From: Actinocrispum wychmicini
GTDB taxonomy: Bacteria; Actinomycetota; Actinomycetes; Mycobacteriales; Pseudonocardiaceae
Length of the DNA: 64,000 nucleotides
Assembly: GCF_004345645.1 (NCBI RefSeq)
Contig: NZ_SLWS01000011.1
Location: 62,001 to 126,000, forward strand
Reading direction: 5' to 3'
Part shown: positions 9,176-17,280 of the stretch, one piece after another
How the letters are laid out: every line of letters begins with the position of its first letter
Numbering within the stretch: position 1 is the stretch's first letter
Notes under the pieces: model-generated
Databases searched by the model: none
Told to the model about the DNA's origin: nothing
What the model saw: the letters and a program-made list of their open reading frames with translations, nothing else
Made by a program: the position numbers and the translations under genes

Positions 9176-9745
9176 GTGCACAGGATGAGTGATCTCGACG
9201 GATTGCCGGCTTTGGCGGAGCTGTACGACGAGTACGCGCGTCCGCTGCACGGCTACCTGTCCCGGCGTGTCGGCCCTGACATCGCCGACGACCTGGTCGC
9301 GGAGACGTTCCTGCTGCTGTGGGAGCACCGACATCGCTACGACCCGACGCGGGCTAGCCCGCGGGCGTGGCTGTACGGACTGGCCGGCAACGTGCTGCGT
9401 GGACACGTCCGCACGGAGGTTCGGCGGCTACGGGCTTGGGCGCGGCACGGCGCCCAGGAGGTGCCTGGCAGCGAGCTGAGCAGCCGTGTGGTGGACATCG
9501 CGGACGCGCAAACGCTCGCCGGCAGGCTGGCCGCGGCCGTCGCCGGGCTACGGGCCCAGGAGCGGGACGTGTTGCTGATGGTCGCCTGGGGCGACCTGAC
9601 TCCCGTGGAGATCGCCGAGGTGCTCGACGTCCCCGTCGGCACCGTGCGCAGCTGGCTGCATCGGGCGCGCAGCCGGCTCCGGCGGCTGGTGGAAACCGAC
9701 CAGCCCGCCCAGGAAACCACGAAGGAGGTTCCCCGTCATGCGTGA
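9176..9745 (+). CDS. ECF-type RNA polymerase sigma factor
   Basis: 189 aa. Region 2 (LYDEYARPLHGYLSRRV, then DDLVAETFLLLWEHRHRY) and region 4 (LRAQERDVLLMVAWGDLTP, then GTVRSWLHRARSRLRRLV) are complete, and there is no extra C-terminal domain. GTG 9176 is preceded by AAGAG. ATG 9185 in the same frame is the alternative and gives MSDLDG. The gene overlaps the next by 8 nt, so the two are translated together. The family directs RNA polymerase to a small regulon, often including its own operon. Confidence 0.92.
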   Translation: MHRMSDLDGLPALAELYDEYARPLHGYLSRRVGPDIADDLVAETFLLLWEHRHRYDPTRASPRAWLYGLAGNVLRGHVRTEVRRLRAWARHGAQEVPGSELSSRVVDIADAQTLAGRLAAAVAGLRAQERDVLLMVAWGDLTPVEIAEVLDVPVGTVRSWLHRARSRLRRLVETDQPAQETTKEVPRHA

Positions 9746-10793
9746 CAATGACGACCAGGTAGATCTCGCTGTCCGAACCCTGGCACCCGACGTGCCGCCG
9801 ATGTCCGACACCGCCTTCACCGCCGGACGTGACCGGATCTTCGCGGCCGTGTCGGACGTACCCCGCCGACGTCGCCCGGTGGGGCGGTGGATCGCCGCCG
9901 CGGCGGTGATCACGGTCGCCACAGTGGGTGTGCTGAACTTCGGCGGTCCCGGACTCACCCCCAACGCCGAAGCGGTCGCGGTGTTGACCGACGCCGCCGA
10001 CGTGACCGTGCACACCACGGACATCCCGGTAGCGCCCGGACAGTTCCGGTACGTCAAGGAGAAGAGGTCGCGGTGGATGGGCGTCGTGCTCCACGGAGCC
10101 AGCTCGGCCAACTGCTGGTTCCGGTACGAACAGACGGAGGAGACGTGGATCCCCACTGACCTGAACCAGGACTGGCTGCGTCGCACCACCCACACAGATC
10201 CGTTGGAAACCAAGTCCTGCACCAAGGAGGAAGCCGAGAACGCGCCGTTCCACACCTCCACGGTCACCCCATGGGAGTCCCGCGCGAAGCGGGGAAAGTT
10301 CCGCGATCCGGACCGGGTGGCCCGGCCAGACTCCGGCGGCCATCCGCTGGAAGGCCAGCCAGCCCCGGAGATCCCCGCCAACATCTTCCACCCCACACCC
10401 GAGTTGCTCGCCGGACTGCCCCGCGACCCCAGGAAACTGTTCATCGTGCTGCGGGACTCAACCTGTCTCGCGGACGCCTGCGCCTTCGTGGGCGCCCAGG
10501 ACATGTTGGGCACCGGCCAGATCCCAGGCGAACTGCGCGCCGCCGTCTACCGTGCGATGACCAGGATCGCCGGCATGAAGGTCGCCGACCGCCAGGCCAA
10601 CCTGGACGGCCAAACCGGCATCGCGATCCGACTCACCGACCCCCACCGGGTCCGCGACATGATCGTCGACCCCAAAACCGGCGACTACATCGGCGCCCGG
10701 ACCGTCCAGGACAGCCCAGCCGGCCCGTTGTCCGAGTCGAGTTCGGTGACCACCGGAGTGGCGAACACCCTTGGGGCGCCACCAAACCAGTGA
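9738..10793 (+). CDS. CU044_5270-family membrane-anchored protein, probable sigma-factor partner
   Basis: 351 aa. A short cytoplasmic N-terminus (about 1-47, with RRRRPVGR), one TM segment (WIAAAAVITVATVGVLNF, about 50-67) and an extracytoplasmic domain. This matches actinobacterial CU044_5270 proteins, which sit directly after ECF sigma genes. By position and topology it may act as an anti-sigma factor or sensor. No zinc-binding anti-sigma motif is present, so the mechanism is inference. The ATG overlaps the sigma gene by 8 nt. A terminator follows the stop. Confidence 0.72.
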   Translation: MRDNDDQVDLAVRTLAPDVPPMSDTAFTAGRDRIFAAVSDVPRRRRPVGRWIAAAAVITVATVGVLNFGGPGLTPNAEAVAVLTDAADVTVHTTDIPVAPGQFRYVKEKRSRWMGVVLHGASSANCWFRYEQTEETWIPTDLNQDWLRRTTHTDPLETKSCTKEEAENAPFHTSTVTPWESRAKRGKFRDPDRVARPDSGGHPLEGQPAPEIPANIFHPTPELLAGLPRDPRKLFIVLRDSTCLADACAFVGAQDMLGTGQIPGELRAAVYRAMTRIAGMKVADRQANLDGQTGIAIRLTDPHRVRDMIVDPKTGDYIGARTVQDSPAGPLSESSSVTTGVANTLGAPPNQ

Positions 10794-10806
10794 CCGGCAC
10801 CGGACG

Positions 10807-10836
10807 GACCCGCTCGCGATCGGGGGCGAGCGGGTC
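10807..10836 (+). terminator. terminator hairpin after the ECF unit
   Basis: The perfect arms GACCCGCTCGC (10807-10817) and GCGAGCGGGTC (10826-10836) have an 8-nt loop. It starts 13 nt after the CU044_5270 stop and lies just before the long hairpin element at 10844. Confidence 0.7.
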
Positions 10837-10843
10837 GCCGTCG

Positions 10844-11011
10844 CTAGTGCTGTGACCGGGTAGGTTTGCCGTGTTATCGGCGGATCCAGGTTTCCACTGG
10901 GCGTGCGGCCGGAAGGTTCTCGTACCGGGTTGTACTTGGGCCTTTCGGCCGTGCGGCCAGTGGGAAGCTGGGCCGTCGAGAACCGGTGAACCTATCCGGT
11001 CACAGCACTAG
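10844..11011 (+). repeat. 168-bp long-hairpin element, copy 1
   Basis: The terminal arms (10844-10866 and 10989-11011, both ending in CTAG) pair at 22 of 23 positions, with one G.T. Inside, GGCCGGAAGG pairs with CCTTTCGGCC, and CCAGGTTTCCACTGG pairs imperfectly with CCAGTGGGAAGCTGG. The apex has TCGTACCGGG. Copy 2 at 33867-34036, read on its minus strand, shares the blocks TCGGCGGATCCAGGTTTCC, CTGGGCGTGCGGCCGG, GGGAAGCTGGGCC and GTCGAGAA. About ten of the 23 outer-arm positions differ on both sides and still pair. The right-hand CTAG (11008-11011) contains the TAG stop of the minus-strand gene ending at 11008. It could be a structured RNA, a bidirectional terminator or a hairpin DNA element. 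Confidence 0.85.
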
Positions 11012-11499
11012 TTCAGCAGGAAGATCTTGAACTCGAAGTTGTTGTGGTTTCCGTTCCAGTAGCCGAAGCCGGAGGCGGCCGCGAACACTTTCGACCGGGT
11101 GTGCAACAGCTGGAAGACGTCTTCGGCGGTGTCGTTGGCCCGTTGGACGTGGGCCTGGTCGTCGGAGGCGAAGACCAGGACGAAGCCGACCGCGCGGTGG
11201 GTCGGGTCCTTCTGGTCCAGTTGGGCGTTCACCTGGGCCAGCAGGGCGTCCGCGCCGCCGGCGCGGTAGGTGTTGGGGCTCATCGCCACGGTGAGGTCGA
11301 TGTGGTTGGGGTCCAGGCCGACGGGGTGGGCTGGTGGTGGCGGGGTGGGTGGTGCGGTCGGGGTTGGCTTGCGGGTGGCGGGCTCGCCTGAGCTTTTCGC
11401 GGGCAGGGTGGTCAGGCCGGCGACGAGGAGGATCAGGAACAGGTCCGCGAAGAGCCAGCCGGCGAGCATGGTCATTCTCGAACGGTTCTGGTTTGTCAT
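11008..11499 (-). CDS. single-TM MotB/OmpA-like protein
   Basis: 163 aa. One N-terminal TM helix (MLAGWLFADLFLILLVAGL, about 11-29) carries an Asp at about residue 19, recalling the ion-binding Asp of MotB/ExbD/ZorB subunits. A Pro-rich linker (about 45-60) follows. The C-terminal domain has an OmpA-like pattern (RAVGFVLVFASD, a helix with ANDTAEDVFQLL, final strand NNFEFKIFLL). Inferred role: a membrane-anchored partner of the 2-TM protein encoded just upstream, with which it overlaps ATGA. The TAG stop lies in the CTAG end of the hairpin element, so the element may define the C-terminus. Ion conduction is untested; it may be only a structural anchor. Confidence 0.55.
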   Translation of the reverse strand: MTNQNRSRMTMLAGWLFADLFLILLVAGLTTLPAKSSGEPATRKPTPTAPPTPPPPAHPVGLDPNHIDLTVAMSPNTYRAGGADALLAQVNAQLDQKDPTHRAVGFVLVFASDDQAHVQRANDTAEDVFQLLHTRSKVFAAASGFGYWNGNHNNFEFKIFLLN

Positions 11500-12515
11500 T
11501 GGTAGCCGTTGCTCGAGTCCATGTGGGTCACCACGTGCCTGAGCCGCAGGATCAGTTCGTTGAACTGTTCGGCGCGTTCGTTCAGGCCTTTCAGGGACTC
11601 GCCCAGCAGCTTGGTGGACTGGCTGACTTCGGTGGCGAGTTCGTGGTGGGCGTGCGCCTCGTGCCTGGACAGGGTACGTTCGGTTTCCAGTGCGGTGAGC
11701 AAGCGCTTGGTTTCCTCGCCGATCTGGGTGGCCATCCCGGTCAACGCGGTCTGCACGGCCCGTAACTGGTCGACGGATTCCTGGGTGCTTGCCAGGCGTG
11801 CGCCCAGTTTGGTCAGCTCCTCGGCGGCGGCTGTCCATTTCTCGAACATGTCGTGCAGCTTGCTGCCGGGGTTGGTGTTCACCGCCGCCGTGATGTCCTT
11901 GCTGCTCTTCTCGAGCGCGGTCCGCAACAGCTGGGAGCTGGTCGCGACCTGGGTTCCGATCGTGCCGAGGTCGGTCACGGAGACGTCGGTCAACGGCACC
12001 CGGGCCAGCCGAACGGACGCCTCGCCGAGCAGCACCGCGAGCTCCTGCTGTCGCTTTTGGACTCTCAAGCCGTACCGGCCACGGACCATGTGGGCGATCA
12101 GGGTCAGTCCGATGACCGCCAGCACGACCACGGCCACGACCGTGGCGGACGCCGACAGCGGCTCGGTACCGTTGTCGAAACCCTGCTGCCAGGCCAGCAT
12201 GAACGGCGCGGTGCCCTGATAACTGTTGTACGCCACCAGGGCGTCGGAGATCTTGAACCAGGTGTAGATGATCGGCACGAAGATCAACAGGTCCCGGAAC
12301 AGCTCCAGGCCGCCGGCCAACCGACGCAGCCACGGCGCGTCCTCCGGCAGCATGACCGCGGGGTCGTAGTTCTTGGCCAGGTCCACACCTGCCAGCTCGG
12401 CCCGGTTCGTCCGGGTCAGCGTGACGGCCAGGTCGCGCAGGGCCTTCTCGCCGGGGGAGTCGCCTCGGGCGAGTTTGTGCAGGTCCTTCGAGATGTCACT
12501 CAGTAGTCGCGTCAC
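11496..12515 (-). CDS. 2-TM protein with long coiled-coil tail (MotA/ZorA-like by context)
   Basis: 339 aa. The N-terminal 70 residues are soluble. Two TM segments follow (LFRDLLIFVPIIYTWFKI, about 71-88; TVVAVVVLAVIGLTLIAHMV, about 125-144). About 190 residues of cytoplasmic helix with heptad-like pattern complete it (KLGARLASTQESVDQLRAVQ region; LNERAEQFNELILRL). The 2-TM plus long-tail layout beside a 1-TM Asp-bearing partner resembles ZorA/ZorB or MotA/MotB pairs, though true ZorA has more TM helices. The GTG start overlaps the TGA of the upstream GAP1-like gene (GTGA), and its own stop overlaps the next start, so it is translationally coupled on both sides. Confidence 0.5.
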   Translation of the reverse strand: MTRLLSDISKDLHKLARGDSPGEKALRDLAVTLTRTNRAELAGVDLAKNYDPAVMLPEDAPWLRRLAGGLELFRDLLIFVPIIYTWFKISDALVAYNSYQGTAPFMLAWQQGFDNGTEPLSASATVVAVVVLAVIGLTLIAHMVRGRYGLRVQKRQQELAVLLGEASVRLARVPLTDVSVTDLGTIGTQVATSSQLLRTALEKSSKDITAAVNTNPGSKLHDMFEKWTAAAEELTKLGARLASTQESVDQLRAVQTALTGMATQIGEETKRLLTALETERTLSRHEAHAHHELATEVSQSTKLLGESLKGLNERAEQFNELILRLRHVVTHMDSSNGYQ

Positions 12516-14149
12516 GTCTGCTTCCGGTGGTCGGTGGGGCGACGGAACACGAGCGACCGCAACCCGTTGCCTTTGGCGGTGGTGGCGGGCTCGTCGAGAT
12601 GGTGGGCGTGGTAGTAGGCGAGCCGGATCTGGCGGTGGATCACCTCTCGCTTGACCGGATCGGTCAGGACCGCGTCAAGCGCGTGCAGCAGCACAGGATC
12701 CGCCCGCGCCGCGAGCTCCACGACGGCGTCGAGACCGAGCGTGCGCTTGGGCAGCGCCCCCAGGAGTGCCACAAGATGACCGGAGACCTGCTGTTCGGTG
12801 TCGGCGAACTGGCGTACGGCGTCGATCAGCACACCACACGCCATCAGCACCCGTACGTCCTGAATGGACACCTTGGTACGCGAACACAAAGCGCCGTATA
12901 CGGTTCGCGCGTTGTCCGGGTCGGCGGCCGCCCGGTCGTCGATCCACCGGACCACGTCGGCGTACGGCTGGGCCGCCGCGATCCGTTCCAGCAGAACTCT
13001 CCCGTCGTGCATGGAAAGCAGGGCACGCGCGACGTTCGCGACCCGGTCCAGGTCCCGCGGCGCGTGCCGGGCCACTAGGTCCAGCGGCAGCGGACCGACC
13101 GCGGCGAGCCGCTTCAGCAACTCGCGGTCCGTCGGCGCGATGAACACCCTGCGAGCGGCCTCGTCGACGAGGATCGACAGGACCTGGTCAGGCAGGCGCC
13201 GATCCAACGCGTTGCCGAGATCACGCGCCGAGGCACCGCCAGCCACCGCCCGTATCCGCTCAAGTGCCTCCGGCCGAACCAGATTGGCCAACACCTCACG
13301 GCGGAGCCTAGGCAGCCGGGCCAGGTCGGCGAGAACACCAGGGGCGAACTGCGCGGCATCCGCCCAGGCCCGCGCCCCCTCAGCGGTGACCGGCGGTTCG
13401 GCTCGTTGAACGTGGGCGACGCCGTCCACGCCGTCAGCCGTGTAGGCGTCGACGGCCGCGACGGCGAAGCCCGCGACGATGGGTTCCGGGCTGCTGGCTG
13501 TGTGCACGAGCCGGCGGCGGGCCGCGGCGGTGACGGAGACCGGTGCCTGGCGTAGGAAGACCACGGTCGGCAGGTGGCGTCCGCTGTCGTCGGCCTCGTC
13601 GCTGGCGAACGTCGGGGTACGCCCGATCAGGTCGCCGAGCGCGCACGTGACCGCCAGCGGGTCGGCCTCGCCGATCACCGTGTACCCCTCCCCAGGCCCG
13701 CCCAGGACCTGGGCGAACAGGCTGGCGAGCCGCTCCGGCGGCAGGGACTGCGCCCGGCACCGCAGGTCCCGGACGCCCCGGTCGGCGGCGGGTGCCAGCG
13801 CGGACCACGACAACACGTCCGGGTCGAGCGTGTCCCAGCCGGTCCACGACGCGAGCCCCAACGCGTGCTGCGCCGACAGTTCCCGGCACAGCAGCACGTG
13901 CGCGGCCGATCCCTGCCGTCCGTCGTCGCCGACCGTGGTCACCTTCCGGACCAACGCGCCGATGCCGCTGTGCGCGACGAAGGTGAACGCCGGGTCCGGC
14001 CCGACCGCCCACACGTGGTCCCGCAGGTGCCGGTCCCAGCTCCCCAGCCCGTTCTCGGACAGGGTGGTGCGCACCGGGCCCATCCCCCGCGTACCGAGCA
14101 ATGTGGACGGTGACCAGTCGTACCGGATCTGGTGGACGGCCTGGTTCAT
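12512..14149 (-). CDS. GTPase-associated protein 1 (GAP1)-like protein
   Basis: 545 aa, no TM segment. The N-terminus (QIRYDWSPSTLLGTRGMGPV) and the following alpha/beta region resemble the GAP1-N domain found next to bacterial double-GTPases. The middle and C-terminal parts are helical and Leu/Ala/Arg-rich, as in GAP1-M/C. Known from the family: such genes neighbour GTPases in conflict systems and are proposed to control the GTPase cycle. ATG 14149 overlaps the TGA of the GTPase gene immediately upstream, supporting a stoichiometric partnership. Domain assignment is by pattern only; a profile search would decide it. Confidence 0.55.
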   Translation of the reverse strand: MNQAVHQIRYDWSPSTLLGTRGMGPVRTTLSENGLGSWDRHLRDHVWAVGPDPAFTFVAHSGIGALVRKVTTVGDDGRQGSAAHVLLCRELSAQHALGLASWTGWDTLDPDVLSWSALAPAADRGVRDLRCRAQSLPPERLASLFAQVLGGPGEGYTVIGEADPLAVTCALGDLIGRTPTFASDEADDSGRHLPTVVFLRQAPVSVTAAARRRLVHTASSPEPIVAGFAVAAVDAYTADGVDGVAHVQRAEPPVTAEGARAWADAAQFAPGVLADLARLPRLRREVLANLVRPEALERIRAVAGGASARDLGNALDRRLPDQVLSILVDEAARRVFIAPTDRELLKRLAAVGPLPLDLVARHAPRDLDRVANVARALLSMHDGRVLLERIAAAQPYADVVRWIDDRAAADPDNARTVYGALCSRTKVSIQDVRVLMACGVLIDAVRQFADTEQQVSGHLVALLGALPKRTLGLDAVVELAARADPVLLHALDAVLTDPVKREVIHRQIRLAYYHAHHLDEPATTAKGNGLRSLVFRRPTDHRKQT

Positions 14150-15204
14150 GTCGTTCCCCCGCCCAGCAGCCGGTCGTCGAGGATCCCGGTCATGGCGAAC
14201 ACCGACAGCAGCGGCTTGAGCACCCGGCACTGCCGGAACGCGCCCCGGAACGTGTTGTCGGTGGCGGGACCGTTGGTCGCGGAGGCGAAATGCAGGGTGC
14301 TGCGGTAGCACTCCTGCGCGGGCCGCAACCATTGCCTGGCACCGCGTCGGGTCAGATACGTGTACACGTCCTCGCTCTCGTGCTCGACCGTGCCCAGCGC
14401 GACCTCCTCCTCGCCGCTCCCTCGCGCGAGCCAGTCGCCGACCGTCGCGTCCTCGAACCGGACCAGGTCGGCCTTGGCCACCACGACGGCGGCGGCCACA
14501 GGCAGGAACGACGGTCCCGCCGGCCGCGGCCTGGAGTCCAGCCGCCGCAACGCCACGTCGAAGCTCGCGTCCCCGGGCACGTGCTGTCCCGGCCGGCTGG
14601 GCAGGGACTCCGGGTCGACGACGAACACCAACGCGTCCGCCGAGGCGTAGAACCGCACTTCGTCGTCGTTCGGCTGGACCAGCCGCTCGCCGGCGAGGTC
14701 GAAGAACGTCACCGCGAACGACTGGTTGTGCGCGTTGGTGACCTTGAGCGCGTCGCAGAACTCCACGACGGCGTTGGCGCGTGTCTGGGGGAGCCGCAAC
14801 CGGTGCGTGATCAACGGCGTGACGTAGTTGGTGACGTACCGCTGGTGGATGGCCAGGTCCAGCGGACCGACCCGGAGGCCCAGCCCGGCCAGCGCGGTGT
14901 CGTTGGAGCACAGCCGGGAGATCATCGCGGCCAGCAGGTGGGTCTTGCCGGCCTTGGCGTGGCCGATCATGCCGATGGTGACCGGCGTGTAGTCGCCGTA
15001 GTCGTAGGGCAGCATGTGCTGGCCGAGCGGACCGGCCTCGCCGCACGGCCGGTAGGACGTGATCAGCCTGTCCCGCCAGGACTCCTCGCTCTCCAACGGA
15101 TCACGCACGAGCAGCTCGAACACGCCGTTCTCGTCCATCCGGTACGGCTGCGTGGCCGTCCAGTTGATCCGCCGGTGGCAGATCGGGCAGTGGACGGCCG
15201 TCAC
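14146..15204 (-). CDS. TRAFAC/double-GTPase-like protein with N-terminal zinc ribbon
   Basis: 352 aa. It begins with a Zn-ribbon-like CPIC (C6, C9; C54 may contribute). The P-loop is GHAKAGKT (81-88), Walker B/G3 is DLAGE (169-173), and AKAD (243-246) stands where NKxD is expected, giving guanine specificity. This matches the DO-GTPase2 type seen with GAP1-like proteins in bacterial conflict operons. The start is GTG 15204 because it overlaps the kinase stop as GTGA and places the Cys motif at residue 6; the ATG further inside would delete the zinc ribbon. No membrane segment: it is likely recruited by the membrane-bound neighbours. Confidence 0.75.
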   Translation of the reverse strand: MTAVHCPICHRRINWTATQPYRMDENGVFELLVRDPLESEESWRDRLITSYRPCGEAGPLGQHMLPYDYGDYTPVTIGMIGHAKAGKTHLLAAMISRLCSNDTALAGLGLRVGPLDLAIHQRYVTNYVTPLITHRLRLPQTRANAVVEFCDALKVTNAHNQSFAVTFFDLAGERLVQPNDDEVRFYASADALVFVVDPESLPSRPGQHVPGDASFDVALRRLDSRPRPAGPSFLPVAAAVVVAKADLVRFEDATVGDWLARGSGEEEVALGTVEHESEDVYTYLTRRGARQWLRPAQECYRSTLHFASATNGPATDNTFRGAFRQCRVLKPLLSVFAMTGILDDRLLGGGTT

Positions 15205-16241
15205 AGCAGCACCGCCAGAATCACGATGAGGGCGACGATCACGCCGACCGCGCCGATCACGACGGCCGCGATCTCCCCGCTCGATCTCGAAGATGTCGGG
15301 CGGGGCAGGGAAGCCCAGGTGGTGGCTTGCCGGCCGGCGTTGCGGGGCATGTTCGCCCAGGCGGTGTAGTCGGCGCGGAAGCGGGCCTGGCGCCCGCGCA
15401 GGCCCCGGAACTCGTCGCGGACCGCTTCCTCCTTGCCGAGCAGCTGCTGCCACTGCACGCCGTGCGGCCGCCGGTCCAGCCGGTTGAGCAGGTCACGCGT
15501 GGTGGGCCGCTGTCCCGGGTCGGGCGCGAAGACGTAGTCGATGTCGGCGCCGGCCACGAGATCCCGGCGCAGCAACAGGTCTCGCAGTTCGATGTCCTGT
15601 ACCTCCTCGATCTGCCGGCGTAACGCCGCGCGGTCGTCGGGCGGCGGCTGTCCCACATGGACGTGGTAGATGACGCGCCCGGCGGCCACGACGTCGTCGC
15701 CGTGGTGCGCTCGGCGGCCGTCGGGGTACTCCCCGGACAACGCGGCTTGTCCGAAGTCGACGATCTGCAGGCTGGACCCGTCCCAGTGCAGGGTGTCCAT
15801 GCTGATGGCGCCGTGCACGATGCTGGAGACGCGCAGCAGCTCGACCGCCTGCAGCAGGTCGGTGATGATCTTCCGGCGGACCGGGTGGGCGAGCGGCCAG
15901 CCCGCCGGGTCCCTGGCCAGGTCCGCCAGCGGCCGGCCGCGGTAGCTGACCACGGTCGACACCGGCGAGCTGTCGAAGTTGTATCTCAGACATTTGGACA
16001 GCAGTTCGCCGCCGCGTGTCTCCAGGAATTGAGCGACTTCGAGCTCGCGCCGCAGACGTCGTTCCGCGGCTGCTTTGTCGACCGCGATCTTGTGCGCCAC
16101 CGGACCGTCGGAGACATTGTGACCGAGTCGGTACCGGATACCGGAAGCCTGCCGTTGACTTCCGTTGAAGTCGATCGTATAGAGCGTCGGTGCGACCGTG
16201 TGTGCATGGTATGGCACGAGTTCGATCTTCTCTTCGGCCAT
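15201..16241 (-). CDS. tail-anchored pseudokinase (Ser/Thr kinase fold)
   Basis: 346 aa. The kinase fold is recognisable from AHKIAV (Lys51), VHG (142-144), VDFGQ (161-165, DFG present) and DPGQRPTTRDLL (241-252, subdomain XI). The catalytic loop reads HGAISMDT instead of HRDLKxxN: the catalytic Asp is Ala145 and the Asn is Thr150, so phosphotransfer is unlikely. A single TM helix (IAAVVIGAVGVIVALIVILA) at the extreme C-terminus makes it a tail-anchored cytoplasmic protein. It is the first gene of the five-gene coupled operon. The start has AGGATGG 3 nt upstream. Probable role: membrane scaffold or nucleotide sensor for the GTPase module. Confidence 0.75.
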   Translation of the reverse strand: MAEEKIELVPYHAHTVAPTLYTIDFNGSQRQASGIRYRLGHNVSDGPVAHKIAVDKAAAERRLRRELEVAQFLETRGGELLSKCLRYNFDSSPVSTVVSYRGRPLADLARDPAGWPLAHPVRRKIITDLLQAVELLRVSSIVHGAISMDTLHWDGSSLQIVDFGQAALSGEYPDGRRAHHGDDVVAAGRVIYHVHVGQPPPDDRAALRRQIEEVQDIELRDLLLRRDLVAGADIDYVFAPDPGQRPTTRDLLNRLDRRPHGVQWQQLLGKEEAVRDEFRGLRGRQARFRADYTAWANMPRNAGRQATTWASLPRPTSSRSSGEIAAVVIGAVGVIVALIVILAVLL

Positions 16242-16279
16242 CGACCATCCTCGTTCGTCGACCCGACGGTTGGTGTTTC

Positions 16280-16308
16280 AGGATACAAGGCTATTGAGTA
16301 CGCTTGAA
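16280..16308 (-). promoter_or_regulatory. candidate promoter of the pseudokinase-GTPase operon
   Basis: Read on the minus strand, TTCAAG (-35-like) and TATCCT (-10-like) are separated by 17 nt, about 40 nt upstream of the pseudokinase ATG. The -35 match is weak. The 205-bp divergent intergenic region is AT-richer than its surroundings and must also carry the promoter of the plus-strand operon. Confidence 0.3.
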
Positions 16309-16401
16309 TGGTGTCCCCATTGGATGGTGAATGTGTACCAAATCGGTGTTCAGCCTGGTCGAGAGCAACAAATAAGCCTTCGGCTGTCCACTCTCCAGCG
16401 A

Positions 16402-16414
16402 TTGTTGACAACAA
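16402..16414 (+). promoter_or_regulatory. palindrome over a TTGACA hexamer upstream of the EAD1-CHAT operon
   Basis: TTGTTGACAACAA is a perfect 13-nt palindrome. It contains TTGACA (16405-16410), a consensus -35, 37 nt before the ATG at 16447. An acceptable but weak -10 (TTTGTG region) lies 17-18 nt downstream. A regulator binding the palindrome would cover the -35 box of the ubiquitin-like/fvm operon. Confidence 0.4.
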
Positions 16415-16446
16415 CTGGACACCATCCTTTGTGGAGCGCTGACACC

Positions 16447-17280
16447 ATGCCGGACAATGTGAACAACGAGGTCATGGACCTCATGCAGGATCTGTACTTC
16501 GACGGACCGAACGCACGGGCGCTGCTCATCGGAATCGGATACCGGCCGGCGCAGATTCCCGAGTTCCGGTCCGGCGCGACGTTCTGGCCGGACGTGGTGC
16601 TCCGGCTGAGCAGCGGTATCGTTGCGAATGGTATCGGCCGGCTGCTGGCCGCCGCCGTTCGCGACCATCCCGGAAACGCGCAGGCAGCGGAGCTGCTCGC
16701 GAAAGTGGCTGGGCCGGCCGGGCCGGTGGCGGTGCTGTGCCTGTTCGCGGATCCGCTGCGCGGCTCGAAGATCCGGATCGACCGGGAGGCCCGGCTGCTC
16801 GGCGAGATCAACGATCTGGCCGGGGTGGCGGTGACCATGCGGCACGCCGTCCGGGTCACCGACATCCTCAACGCGGTCATCCACGGCCAACCCCGGATCC
16901 TCCACTTCGGCGGGCACGGGACGGCGGACGGCCGGCTGGTGTTCGAGGACGACCGGGGCGGCGCCGCCCGGGTCGGCCTGGAGAACATGGCGCGGGCGAT
17001 CAAGGCCGTCACGGCCAAGCCGCTGGACTGCGTCGTCCTGAACTCCTGTTTCACGGGCGCGAACGCGGAAGCGTTCCGTGGCGCGACCGCGGCGGTGGCC
17101 GGCTCGACCACCGCGATCAGGGACGACTGCGCGCTCGCCTTCGCGCGGGGCTTCTACACCGCGGTCAACGCCGGCCTGGCCGTGCCGAAGGCGTACGACG
17201 CCGGGCACGCCGAAGCGGGCCTCGCCGGCTGCGACACGTCCGGTCTGCATTTCGTGTCCTTCGCGGGGAGCCCGGCATGA
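16447..17280 (+). CDS. EAD1-CHAT protein: death-like adaptor fused to caspase-like protease
   Basis: 277 aa. Residues about 6-85 (MDLMQDLYFDGPNARALLIG onward) match effector-associated domain 1 (EAD1), a death-like helical adaptor. The rest is a compact CHAT/caspase-fold protease: strand PVAVLCLFADP, His157 in HFGGHG, Cys201 in LNSCFTG, then VAGSTTAI and FYTAVNAG. The His-Cys pair is in the right order and spacing, so it is probably active. EAD1 also starts the E2 protein three genes downstream, which suggests a shared EAD1-EAD1 assembly. ATG 16447 is chosen because upstream in-frame sequence is low-complexity intergenic DNA. First gene of the operon. Confidence 0.82.
   Translation: MPDNVNNEVMDLMQDLYFDGPNARALLIGIGYRPAQIPEFRSGATFWPDVVLRLSSGIVANGIGRLLAAAVRDHPGNAQAAELLAKVAGPAGPVAVLCLFADPLRGSKIRIDREARLLGEINDLAGVAVTMRHAVRVTDILNAVIHGQPRILHFGGHGTADGRLVFEDDRGGAARVGLENMARAIKAVTAKPLDCVVLNSCFTGANAEAFRGATAAVAGSTTAIRDDCALAFARGFYTAVNAGLAVPKAYDAGHAEAGLAGCDTSGLHFVSFAGSPA

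Noticed and set aside
10844..11011. Hairpin element as an IS630-type MITE inserted at CTAG
   Set aside because: CTAG ends fit that target, but the terminal arms differ strongly between the two copies while the interior is conserved. A transposase-recognised MITE would need conserved ends. Kept open only as an origin for the CTAG boundaries.
11008..12515. Zorya-type ZorAB
   Set aside because: The small subunit has a ZorB/MotB-like TM Asp, but the partner has only two TM helices, and no ZorC, ZorD or ZorE gene is present. Described as MotA/MotB-like by context only.
15201..16241. Active Ser/Thr protein kinase
   Set aside because: The DFG is present, but the catalytic-loop Asp and Asn are replaced by Ala145 and Thr150, so it is called a pseudokinase.
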